The position numbers were made by a program, and so were the translations under genes. A stretch of DNA of 5,757 nt from an uncultured Pirellulaceae bacterium. Lineage in GTDB: Bacteria; Planctomycetota; Planctomycetia; Pirellulales; Pirellulaceae. The DNA is taken from contig CAKQNH010000361.1 of assembly GCA_934255105.1 (NCBI GenBank), positions 1 through 5,757 on the forward strand, read 5' to 3'. The notes under the pieces are model-generated. The model saw only the letters and a program-made list of their open reading frames with translations. It was not told the origin of the DNA and made no database searches. Shown here piece after piece: positions 1 through 5,702 of this stretch (positions within the stretch are counted from its first letter, which is position 1; each line of letters starts with the position of its first letter).

Positions 1-191
1 ACTTTGCTCATCGTTACAAGTGGATAGACTTGATGGCGATATCTTCCATCTTCGCACCGCACCAGCACGACGGCAGCCATCGAGCTAACCGTGATTAACT
101 CTGGGTTGGTAATGTCGACGGTATCCCCGCTGTTCATTGTGATTCGAATGGGTCCTAAGCGAATCCATTCGTTGAGTTCTTCGCGATCCAC
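1..191 (-). CDS. Small uncharacterised protein of a planctomycete-type family, 3' end cut off by the window edge
   Basis: A minus-strand frame is open from the GTG at 191-189 to the left edge, giving 63 residues without a stop. It begins V-D-R-E-E-L-N-E-W-I, followed by G-P-I-R-I-T-M-N-S-G-D-T-V-D-I-T-N-P-E-L and then a valine-rich strand (A-A-V-V-L-V). This order (short N-terminal helix, a 'P-x-R-I-x-x-x-x-G' strand, 'V-x-x-x-N/H-P-E', then hydrophobic strands) is what I recall from short proteins of about 70-100 residues that are abundant in planctomycetes and have no known function. The frame stays open upstream to a stop at 299-297, but there is no in-frame ATG and the extra residues do not look like protein, so GTG 191 is the preferred start. 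An AAGG lies 11 bases upstream of it, a weak ribosome binding site. The gene diverges from the pump genes and is probably unrelated to them. It is visible only as a partial gene; family membership rests on memory of the pattern. Confidence 0.6.
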   Translation of the reverse strand, partial: MDREELNEWIRLGPIRITMNSGDTVDITNPELITVSSMAAVVLVRCEDGRYRHQVYPLVTMSK

Positions 192-358
192 AGTTGCTGT
201 AGCCTTGTAGACATGAGAGTCGCGTTTGTCGGTTGATTTGTCGCGACCTGTGTTTGGGAGAGCGGTGTAGTGGGGAGTTTGGGCACTGGCTTCAGTTTAC
301 GCTTCAGACTGCTCTACAGTCAAATAAAAGGGGACTGTCGCTGGGCTGGGGAGCTCGG
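192..358. other. Intergenic stretch with no recognisable gene or site
   Basis: This is the left part of the 649-base gap between the divergent small gene and the adaptor gene. The short open frames here have no protein-like composition, and the ones that run rightward only extend because they read through the C-rich/G-rich repeat. I find no convincing -35/-10 pair for either neighbour. The promoters of both genes presumably lie somewhere in 192-840 but cannot be placed by eye. Confidence 0.5.
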
Positions 359-450
359 CCCCTCACCCCCGACCCCCTCTCCCCGAGTACAGGGCGAGGG
401 GGAGACCAGTTTTGAGGAGCACTGCGAGAGTACAGGGCGAGGGGGGAGAC
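359..450. repeat. C-rich/G-rich interspersed hairpin repeat plus a truncated second copy
   Basis: The first copy spans about 359-406. It can form a hairpin with arm 374-383 (CCCCTCTCCC), loop 384-391 and arm 392-401 (GGGCGAGGGG), giving nine pairs and one T/C mismatch. The segment 385-406 (starting GAGTACAGGGCGAGG) recurs at 428-450 with one extra G, but there the C-rich left arm is missing, so the second copy is half an element. In translation the first copy reads P-L-T-P-D-P-L-S-P-S-T-G-R-G. I recognise this string from spurious predicted proteins in planctomycete genomes, which suggests a widespread non-coding repeat. No T-run follows the stem, so a terminator role is not supported. Confidence 0.6.
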
Positions 451-478
451 TGGGCAGTGTTATGGTTGTTTGAGGTTC

Positions 479-503
479 CAGCGCCCCGCGCTAAATGGCG
501 CTG
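479..503. repeat. Inverted repeat, 7-bp perfect stem
   Basis: CAGCGCC at 479-485 pairs perfectly with GGCGCTG at 497-503 around an 11-base loop. No T-run follows on either strand and no gene ends nearby, so this is not a standard terminator. It may be part of the repeat mosaic in this intergenic region or a chance structure. Confidence 0.35.
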
Positions 504-565
504 TATAGTTGTTATTAAGACAATGCGCGCCGCACCGCTGTGGGTGGGATTGCGGCAGCTATTTT

Positions 566-608
566 CCGCGCAGCTAGTACAAACCGTATGACTTAAAGAA
601 CTGCGCGG
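566..608. repeat. Inverted repeat, 8-bp arms separated by 27 bases
   Basis: CCGCGCAG at 566-573 is the exact reverse complement of CTGCGCGG at 601-608. The 27 bases between are AT-richer than the surroundings. It could be a stem-loop, a spaced binding site for a dimeric protein, or chance. It lies about 230 bases upstream of the adaptor start, and nothing in the sequence decides between these. Confidence 0.35.
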
Positions 609-650
609 GAGCATGATTGCAAGCGATTAGAAATAGAGCTGACTCATGTG

Positions 651-681
651 TCGCCCTCCGGGCTAGCCATCAGTTGACTGA
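651..681. repeat. Short GCCC-TCC-GGGC hairpin and adjacent palindromes
   Basis: GCCC (653-656), TCC, GGGC (660-663) forms a tight hairpin with the same loop and arms as the unit at 711-730. It overlaps the perfect palindrome GGCTAGCC (661-668), which is followed by TCAGT-TG-ACTGA (670-681), another inverted repeat. The cluster looks like a solitary relative of the units that form the tandem array further right. Confidence 0.4.
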
Positions 682-684
682 AAT

Positions 685-704
685 CCGGTGGCTCACGCCA
701 CCGG
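685..704. repeat. Perfect 8-bp stem-loop, CCGGTGGC-TCAC-GCCACCGG
   Basis: The arms at 685-692 and 697-704 are perfect reverse complements around a TCAC tetraloop. I associate this GC-rich element with high-copy intergenic repeats in planctomycete genomes, but copy number cannot be judged from one window. No T-run follows, so it is not a clear terminator. It lies between the hairpin at 651-663 and the tandem array at 711-810. Confidence 0.5.
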
Positions 705-710
705 CAGAGA

Positions 711-810
711 TGTTTCGCCCTCCGGGCGGAGAGTTTGCCCTGTGGGTTAAAAGTTTGCCCTGTGGGTTAAGAGTTTGCCCTGTGGGTTAAGAGTTTGCCC
801 TGTGGGTTAA
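711..810. repeat. Tandem array of five 20-bp hairpin units upstream of the adaptor gene
   Basis: Units at 731-750, 751-770, 771-790 and 791-810 share the sequence GAGTTTGCCCTGTGGGTTAA, with a single difference (A instead of G at 751). The preceding 20 bases (711-730) are a diverged unit in exact register: they match at 12 of 20 positions and keep the core GCCCT-N2-GGG. Each unit can form a small stem-loop (GCCC/GGGT with a TGT loop, or CGCCC/GGGCG with a TCC loop in the first). The near-identity of the last four points to recent slippage or duplication. The array stops 30 bases before the ATG at 841, so it probably lies in the promoter or 5' untranslated region of the pump genes. Confidence 0.9.
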
Positions 811-840
811 GGTGCCTCAATTTTACTCGAGACTGTCTAC

Positions 841-2091
841 ATGATTGTTAAGTCTTCTACGACGGATTACTGCACAAAACACCTCCAAACGGCCGGCTGG
901 CGCAGCCTAGCTTGGCTGGTCGCTGGGTGCCAAGTGGCAGTGCTGCTGCTCTCTGCCGGTTGCAAGCCAGCAGGATCGGCGGGCGGCCAATCGCCGGCAG
1001 ACAAACCGCCACAAAAGGTGTTGTATGTACCGGCTGTGCAGGAGCAAGTGACTGAGGTGATCGAGTTGGTCGGGAGGACTGCAGCCGACCAGAGCGTTTC
1101 CATCCGCTCTCGCGTTTCGGGTTTCCTGCGCGAGATACATTTTCAAGATGGCCAACTGGTCAAGGAGGGTGATCTGCTGTTCACGATCGAACCCGACGAA
1201 TACCAAGCGATCTATGATCAGTCGCTGGCGCAAATAGAAGTGGCCAAGACGCGACTGGATATGGCGGAAAAAACGTTTGTACGATCGCAAAAGTTAATTG
1301 CGACCCAAGCCATATCGCAGGAAGAATTTGATGAAAATCAGGCACGGGTGGCGGAGGCGCGCGCGCTGACGCAATCGGCCCAAGCGGATTCAGCCCGTGT
1401 GAAGTTAGACCTGGATTACACTCACATCATCTCGCCTATCAGCGGGCGTGTCGATCGTGCGCTGCTGGACAAAGGCAACTATGTTACGGGAGGTCTAGGG
1501 GGCGGTACGGCCCTGACGACGGTGGTCCAGGAGCGGCCGATCAAAGCGGTCGCCAACGTGGACGAAGGCGTGCGATTGAAATTTCTGCGTCGCCAACGCG
1601 AAATGGCTGGAGAGGATTTCGAGGAGACAGACAAACTCGCCGAACTGAACCTGCCGTGCTACCTCAAGCTGCAGGATGAAGATGGATTCCCTCACGAAGG
1701 GACACTGGATTACGCTGAGGTTCAAGTCAACGCACAGACGGGCACATCTCAAATACGTGGCGTGTTCGAGAACGCGGATGGATTGATCAAGCCCGGGATG
1801 TTCGTGCGTCTGAAAATTCCCGTGTCAGATCCTCATCCGGCTGTACTGATTCCCGATACGGCCATTGGAACGGATCAGGCGACTCGATTTGTGTACGTTA
1901 TCAACGACCAACATCTGATCGAACAACGCGCTGTCGAAATTGGCGATCGCCGGGGTAACCAGCGAGTTATCATGTCGGGCGTGCAGCCCGGCGAGGCGGT
2001 GTTGGTGGCGGGACTGCAACTGGTCCAACCGGGCATGAAGGTCGATCCGCAGTTGGCGGCTCAGTCGACTACTGAAGTGCCGGGCCTCTAG
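841..2091 (+). CDS. RND efflux periplasmic adaptor subunit (membrane fusion protein, AcrA/MexA type)
   Basis: This 416-residue protein would bridge the inner-membrane RND transporter to an outer-membrane channel. An N-terminal hydrophobic segment ends in a lipobox, L-S-A-G-C with C41 as the likely lipidated residue, so it should be a lipoprotein anchored to the periplasmic side of the inner membrane. The first half of the biotinyl-lipoyl domain is at about 86-120 (V-S-G-F-L...D-G-Q-L-V-K-E-G-D-L-L-F). The alpha-helical hairpin is at about 121-190 and the second lipoyl half at 191-218 (S-P-I-S-G-R-V). The beta-barrel and membrane-proximal domains follow to about 405. The hairpin tip carries the R-x3-L-x6-S motif (R148, L152, S159) that adaptors use to meet TolC-type channels, and the stretch around it closely resembles AcrA. 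Length is close to AcrA (397). ATG 841 is the only sensible start because it includes the signal region; only a weak GAG at 829-831 precedes it. The transporter partner begins 138 bases downstream. Confidence 0.93.
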   Translation: MIVKSSTTDYCTKHLQTAGWRSLAWLVAGCQVAVLLLSAGCKPAGSAGGQSPADKPPQKVLYVPAVQEQVTEVIELVGRTAADQSVSIRSRVSGFLREIHFQDGQLVKEGDLLFTIEPDEYQAIYDQSLAQIEVAKTRLDMAEKTFVRSQKLIATQAISQEEFDENQARVAEARALTQSAQADSARVKLDLDYTHIISPISGRVDRALLDKGNYVTGGLGGGTALTTVVQERPIKAVANVDEGVRLKFLRRQREMAGEDFEETDKLAELNLPCYLKLQDEDGFPHEGTLDYAEVQVNAQTGTSQIRGVFENADGLIKPGMFVRLKIPVSDPHPAVLIPDTAIGTDQATRFVYVINDQHLIEQRAVEIGDRRGNQRVIMSGVQPGEAVLVAGLQLVQPGMKVDPQLAAQSTTEVPGL

Positions 2092-2092
2092 A

Positions 2093-2161
2093 AAGCTGCC
2101 CAGTTTCTTAGCTGAAGCTGCCCAGTTTCTTAGCTGGGACAGGGTTTCTTAGCTGGGACAG
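2093..2161. repeat. Tandem repeat in the adaptor-transporter spacer
   Basis: Two identical 22-bp units lie head to tail at 2093-2114 and 2115-2136 (AAGCTGCCCAGTTTCTTAGC followed by TG). A further copy of the GTTTCTTAGCTGGGACAG part follows, so that this 18-base string occurs at 2125-2142 and 2144-2161. The core GTTTCTTAGCTG is therefore present three times. The middle section can fold as CTGCCCAG (2118-2125), an 8-base loop, and CTGGGACAG (2134-2142) with one bulged A. It begins one base after the adaptor stop codon and would be part of a shared transcript if the two genes are co-transcribed. Confidence 0.85.
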
Positions 2162-2165
2162 AGCC

Positions 2166-2181
2166 GACAGATAGAGCTGTC
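2166..2181. repeat. Inverted repeat in the adaptor-transporter spacer
   Basis: GACAG (2166-2170) and CTGTC (2177-2181) pair around a 6-base loop. GCC (2163-2165) and GGC (2186-2188) can extend the stem past a 4-base bulge. It lies about 48 bases before the transporter ATG. With no T-run it is not a typical terminator; it could affect transcript stability or be incidental. Confidence 0.35.
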
Positions 2182-2229
2182 TGCCGGCCACATTTCGCAA
2201 CTTCCCTTTGAACTATCGATGATCTACGC

Positions 2230-5200
2230 ATGTCTCAATTTTTTATCAAACGTCCGATCTTTGCTTGTGTGATCTCCGTGTTGATCGTGCTGGCAGGGGG
2301 CATCTTCGTGTGGACGCTGCCTATAGCGCAGTATCCCGAGATAACACCACCATCGGTTCGCGTGACGGCCAAGTATCCAGGTGCCAGCAGCGAGATCGTA
2401 GCCGAAACGGTGGCGGCACCTATCGAGCAACAGGTCACGGGCGTCGAGAACATGTTGTACATGTCGAGCCAGTCGACCAACGATGGCGGCTATTCGCTGG
2501 CGGTTACGTTCGAGGTGGGGACCGATCTGGACATGGCTCAGGTGATGGTCCAGAACCGCGTTAACTTGGCCGTCCCAGTGCTGCCTGCGGAGGTCAAAAG
2601 CGTGGGGGTCTCGGTAGTCAAGAGTTCACCCAATGCGTTGCTGGCCGTGAATCTGTTTTCTCCCGATCAATCTCGCGACCAATTGTATCTGAGCAACTTT
2701 GCGACGATCCGTATCAAGGACGAACTGGCGCGTGTTGACGGTGTAGGGAGTATCAGCATCATCGGCCAACGCGACTATAGCATGCGCGTGTGGTTGGATC
2801 CCAATCGCATGGCCACGCTGGAGTTGACGGCCTCCGATGTCATTGCCGCGCTGCGCGAGCAGAACATTCAAGTCGCTGCCGGAGCACTTGGGCGGCCTCC
2901 TGTTCCCAGCGGCCAAGATTTCCAGTACACGCTCAAGACACTGGGGCGGTTGACATCGATCGAGGAATTCCGCGAGGTAATCGTCAAGACTGGCGAAGCG
3001 GGACAGATCGTCAAACTGGGAGACATCGTCACAGAGTCTCGCGTGGAGGAGGATGGGAAAAAGTTTGGTGGAATCGAGTACGGGGCCGGCTTCGAGGACA
3101 CCAAGTGTGCGCTCGACGGCGTGCCTTCATCGGGGCTGATGATCTTTCAACTGCCGGGCTCCAATGCGCTGGATACGGCCGATGCAATCCGCGCAAAGAT
3201 GGAGACTCTGAAGGCAAGTTTCCCGCCGGGCGTAGCCTACTCGATCAGCTATGATACGACTCCGTTTATCGGCGAATCGATACACGAAGTGTTCAAGGCG
3301 CTGCGCGATGCGATCATCCTAGTGGCGATCGTGGTATTGATATTTTTGCAATCCTGGCGTGCGGCGGTGATCCCGTTGATCGCAGTTCCAGTTGCGATCA
3401 TTGGCACCTTTGCCGTGATGGCCGGTATTGGTTTTAGCCTGAACAATTTATCGCTGTTTGGATTGGTACTGGCGATCGGTATCGTGGTGGACGATGCAAT
3501 CGTAGTGGTGGAAGCCATCGAACACAAATTGGAGAAGGGGCTGGCGCCGATCGAGGCGGCGGAGCAAGCGATGCGTGAGGTCACCACGCCGATCATCGCG
3601 ATCTCTCTGGTGTTGATGTGCGTGTTCATTCCCTGTTTGTTTATCTCAGGCATCACGGGGCAGTTTTTTAAGCAGTTTGCCGCGACCATTGCGGTATCAA
3701 CATTCTTTAGCGCGGTCAATTCACTGACGCTCAGCCCGGCTCTGGCTGCGATTCTGCTGCGTCCAAAAGCGGAGCAGCGCGATCCTCTGTCGCGACTGAT
3801 CCAGTTTCTATTCGGTTGGTTTTTCAATTTGTTCAACCGGTTTTTTGGTGCAGCGTCGAATGCTTATGCGAACTTGACAGGTTGGTTCATACGACTGTCG
3901 TTCATCGTGATGTTGGTGTATGTCGGACTGTTGTGGGCGACCTACAAGGGTATGACGATCGTTCCGCAGGGGTTCGTGCCCGCGCAGGACAAGGGATATC
4001 TGTTAGTCGATATTCAGTTGCCCGACTCAGCATCGCTGGAGCGTACCGAGGCGGTGGTCAAGCACATGAGCAAGATCCTGCTGGGCAAACGCACGGGTGA
4101 CAGCCAAGCGCTGGCTGAGTTGATCGCGGCGCAGAGCACGGGGCATGGTGCGGGACATGGCGCGGCTGCGCATGCGCAGCAAGGGGAGGGGGACGACAAG
4201 CGTGTGGCAGGTGTTGCGCACACGTTGGAGATCGTCGGCCAGTCATTTGTGCAGAACGCGGTGGGGTCGAATCTAGCGTCGATATTCGTGATACTCGATC
4301 CCTTCCATGACCGGAAGGACGCCGAACTCTATTCCGACCGCATTGCTGCAAAGGTTCGGCAAGCCGCCGCATTGGCGATCCTCGAGGCGCGGGTGTCGGT
4401 GTTTGGCCCGCCTCCCGTCGATGGCTTGGGAAGCGGCGGCGGTTTCAAGATCATGATTCGCGACGTCGGCCAACTGGGGTTGACTGAACTAGAGAAAGTG
4501 ACTCGGACGATCTCCGCCAAGGGCTCGAGCGAACCAGAAATTCTGGGAATGCAAAGCGGCTTCCGCGCCAACACGCCGCAGATGTTTGTGGATGTCGATC
4601 GCGAAAAATGCAAGGAGATGAACGTCTCGTTGAGCGAGGTATTCACGACGCTGCAAACATTCTTGGGTGGATATTACGTCAACGATTTCAACGCCTTCGG
4701 GCGGACTTGGCAAGTCAATCTTCAGGCGGATCCCATGTATCGCTTGACGCCCGAGCAAGTAACACAACTGTACGTCCGCAGCCAAACGGGTCAGATGGTG
4801 CCGCTGGGAGCTTTGGCCAGCGTCAGCGATACGACCGGGCCAGCCATGGTGTTGCGATACAACGGTTTCACCGCCGCAGCCATCGACGGCATGGCACTAC
4901 CGGGTGTCAGTTCGAGCGATGCCATTCGTACGGTAGAGCGCGTGGTGTCAGACAACTTGCCGTTTGGCTTTGACAGCGAGTGGACTGAGCTGACGTTCTT
5001 GCAGATTCGAGCGGGCAACACGGCGCTGGTCGTATTTGGGCTGGCCGTGGTGCTGGTATTCTTGGTTTTAGCCGCGCAGTATGAAAGTCTAAAACTACCG
5101 CTGGCAGTAATCTTGGTTGTCCCGATGTGTCTGTTGTGCGCGGTGATTGGCGTGGCTATTGCCGGGGACGATATCAACATCTTCGTGCAGATCGGATTTG

Positions 5201-5520
5201 TGGTACTGGTGGGGCTGGCCAGTAAGAATGCCATCTTGATCGTTGAGTTCGCTAAGGAGCAGCAAGAGGCGGGGATGAGCAAGTTCGATGCGACGATCGA
5301 GGCGTGCCGCTTAAGGTTGCGACCGATCATCATGACGTCTTTGGCGTTTATCTTCGGCGTGGTGCCATTGATGCTGGCCACGGGTGCTGGGGCAGAGATG
5401 CGAACGACCTTGGGGATAGCTGTCTTTTCAGGGATGTTGGGCGTGACGGTGTTTGGTATTTTCTTGACGCCGGTGTTCTATCATGTGTTGGCTAGTCCGA
5501 CGCGCAAGAAAGATAGGTAA
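2230..5520 (+). CDS. RND efflux transporter, hydrophobe/amphiphile efflux-1 (HAE1, AcrB/MexB-like) permease
   Basis: This 1096-residue inner-membrane proton antiporter would act as a trimer and expel substrates through the adaptor and an outer-membrane channel. The N-terminus M-S-Q-F-F-I-K-R-P-I-F-A is canonical, which fixes the start at 2230, although no clear ribosome binding site precedes it. Twelve membrane segments are apparent: TM1 at about 10-29, TM2-TM6 between about 355 and 508, TM7 at about 553-571, and TM8-TM12 between about 930 and 1085. Large periplasmic porter/docking loops follow TM1 and TM7. The proton relay is complete: D421 and D422 in TM4 (G-I-V-V-D-D-A), K999 in TM10 (S-K-N-A-I-L-I-V-E-F), R1029, and T1036 in TM11, matching AcrB D407/D408, K940, R971 and T978. 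It is about 47 residues longer than AcrB. This is explained by a small insertion at about 271-284 and a His/Gly/Ala-rich one at about 622-658. Substrate range is unknown. Drug, dye, solvent or lipid export are all possible; a heavy-metal (CzcA/CusA) assignment fits less well. Confidence 0.95.
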   Translation: MSQFFIKRPIFACVISVLIVLAGGIFVWTLPIAQYPEITPPSVRVTAKYPGASSEIVAETVAAPIEQQVTGVENMLYMSSQSTNDGGYSLAVTFEVGTDLDMAQVMVQNRVNLAVPVLPAEVKSVGVSVVKSSPNALLAVNLFSPDQSRDQLYLSNFATIRIKDELARVDGVGSISIIGQRDYSMRVWLDPNRMATLELTASDVIAALREQNIQVAAGALGRPPVPSGQDFQYTLKTLGRLTSIEEFREVIVKTGEAGQIVKLGDIVTESRVEEDGKKFGGIEYGAGFEDTKCALDGVPSSGLMIFQLPGSNALDTADAIRAKMETLKASFPPGVAYSISYDTTPFIGESIHEVFKALRDAIILVAIVVLIFLQSWRAAVIPLIAVPVAIIGTFAVMAGIGFSLNNLSLFGLVLAIGIVVDDAIVVVEAIEHKLEKGLAPIEAAEQAMREVTTPIIAISLVLMCVFIPCLFISGITGQFFKQFAATIAVSTFFSAVNSLTLSPALAAILLRPKAEQRDPLSRLIQFLFGWFFNLFNRFFGAASNAYANLTGWFIRLSFIVMLVYVGLLWATYKGMTIVPQGFVPAQDKGYLLVDIQLPDSASLERTEAVVKHMSKILLGKRTGDSQALAELIAAQSTGHGAGHGAAAHAQQGEGDDKRVAGVAHTLEIVGQSFVQNAVGSNLASIFVILDPFHDRKDAELYSDRIAAKVRQAAALAILEARVSVFGPPPVDGLGSGGGFKIMIRDVGQLGLTELEKVTRTISAKGSSEPEILGMQSGFRANTPQMFVDVDREKCKEMNVSLSEVFTTLQTFLGGYYVNDFNAFGRTWQVNLQADPMYRLTPEQVTQLYVRSQTGQMVPLGALASVSDTTGPAMVLRYNGFTAAAIDGMALPGVSSSDAIRTVERVVSDNLPFGFDSEWTELTFLQIRAGNTALVVFGLAVVLVFLVLAAQYESLKLPLAVILVVPMCLLCAVIGVAIAGDDINIFVQIGFVVLVGLASKNAILIVEFAKEQQEAGMSKFDATIEACRLRLRPIIMTSLAFIFGVVPLMLATGAGAEMRTTLGIAVFSGMLGVTVFGIFLTPVFYHVLASPTRKKDR
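4093..4203 (+). other. His/Gly/Ala-rich insertion in the transporter (residues 622-658)
   Basis: By hand alignment with AcrB, the PC1 helix (E-R-T-E-A-V-V-K-H-M) should be followed almost directly by the strand V-A-G-V-A-H-T-L-E-I-V-G. Here about 37 residues intervene, including G-H-G-A-G-H-G-A-A-A-H-A-Q-Q-G-E-G-D-D. Histidines H639, H643 and H648 are closely spaced and the stretch is acidic at its end. The frame is intact. At DNA level, 4141-4151 and 4152-4163 are an imperfect tandem duplication (GGGCATGGTGC / GGGACATGGCGC), and 4165-4180 is a perfect 16-bp palindrome. It is probably a flexible surface loop on the periplasmic side. Metal binding is only a possibility. Confidence 0.6.
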
Positions 5521-5670
5521 CCACAGTTTAGGGAGTGTAAGCTGCGACGGCCGCAGTCAATCCGAGCTCGCCATTGAATATGGCCGTTGGCCAAAAAAGT
5601 GTCGCATTTTCCCAATTCCTGGTGCGATGGAGGTCGACTTAATTATTGATGCGTTTTGCAGGTGGACCGA
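5521..5670. other. Non-coding region after the transporter, no clear terminator
   Basis: Only very short open frames occur here. Two small inverted repeats are present: CTGCG/CGCAG (5542-5546 with 5552-5556) and TGGCC/GGCCA (5581-5585 with 5589-5593). Neither is followed by a T-run on the + strand, and the second is followed by A's. The pump transcript must end here or further right, but the site cannot be fixed. No outer-membrane channel gene starts in this region. Confidence 0.45.
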
Positions 5671-5702
5671 CTTTGGAGTGCTGCGACTTGTCGTAGCTTT
5701 GG
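5671..5702. repeat. Hairpin repeat flanked by CTTTGG direct repeats
   Basis: GCTGCGAC (5680-5687) pairs with GTCGTAGC (5690-5697) around a two-base TT turn, with seven Watson-Crick pairs and one G-T pair. CTTTGG occurs on each side, at 5671-5676 and 5697-5702. I recall similar 'CTTTGGAGTGC-hairpin-CTTTGG' elements scattered through planctomycete genomes, so this is probably another interspersed repeat. The single G-T pair suggests a slightly decayed copy. No T-run follows that would mark it as a terminator. Confidence 0.5.

Noticed and set aside
233..614. Open frames of 60-83 residues in the upstream intergenic region on both strands
   Set aside because: They overlap each other and read through the C-rich/G-rich repeat; the peptides are low-complexity translations of that repeat with no protein-like pattern.
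674..702. TTGACT at 674-679 as a -35 promoter element
   Set aside because: No acceptable -10 hexamer lies 16-18 bases downstream; that position is inside the GC-rich hairpin 685-704.
711..810. CRISPR array
   Set aside because: The 20-bp units are directly adjacent with no unique spacers and no cas genes are present.
1942..1951. GGCGATCGCC, containing the HIP1 octamer typical of cyanobacteria
   Set aside because: I noticed only this one copy, inside a coding sequence. Cyanobacteria with HIP1 would usually show several in 5.7 kb, and the proteins do not suggest that origin.
2219..2230. ATG at 2219 as an alternative transporter start
   Set aside because: It is out of frame with the transporter; the ATG at 2230 gives the canonical RND N-terminus.
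5581..5598. TGGCC-GTT-GGCCA stem next to a run of six A's as a terminator
   Set aside because: The run is A's after the stem on the + strand, and on the minus strand the T's come before the stem, so neither direction gives a stem followed by a T-run.
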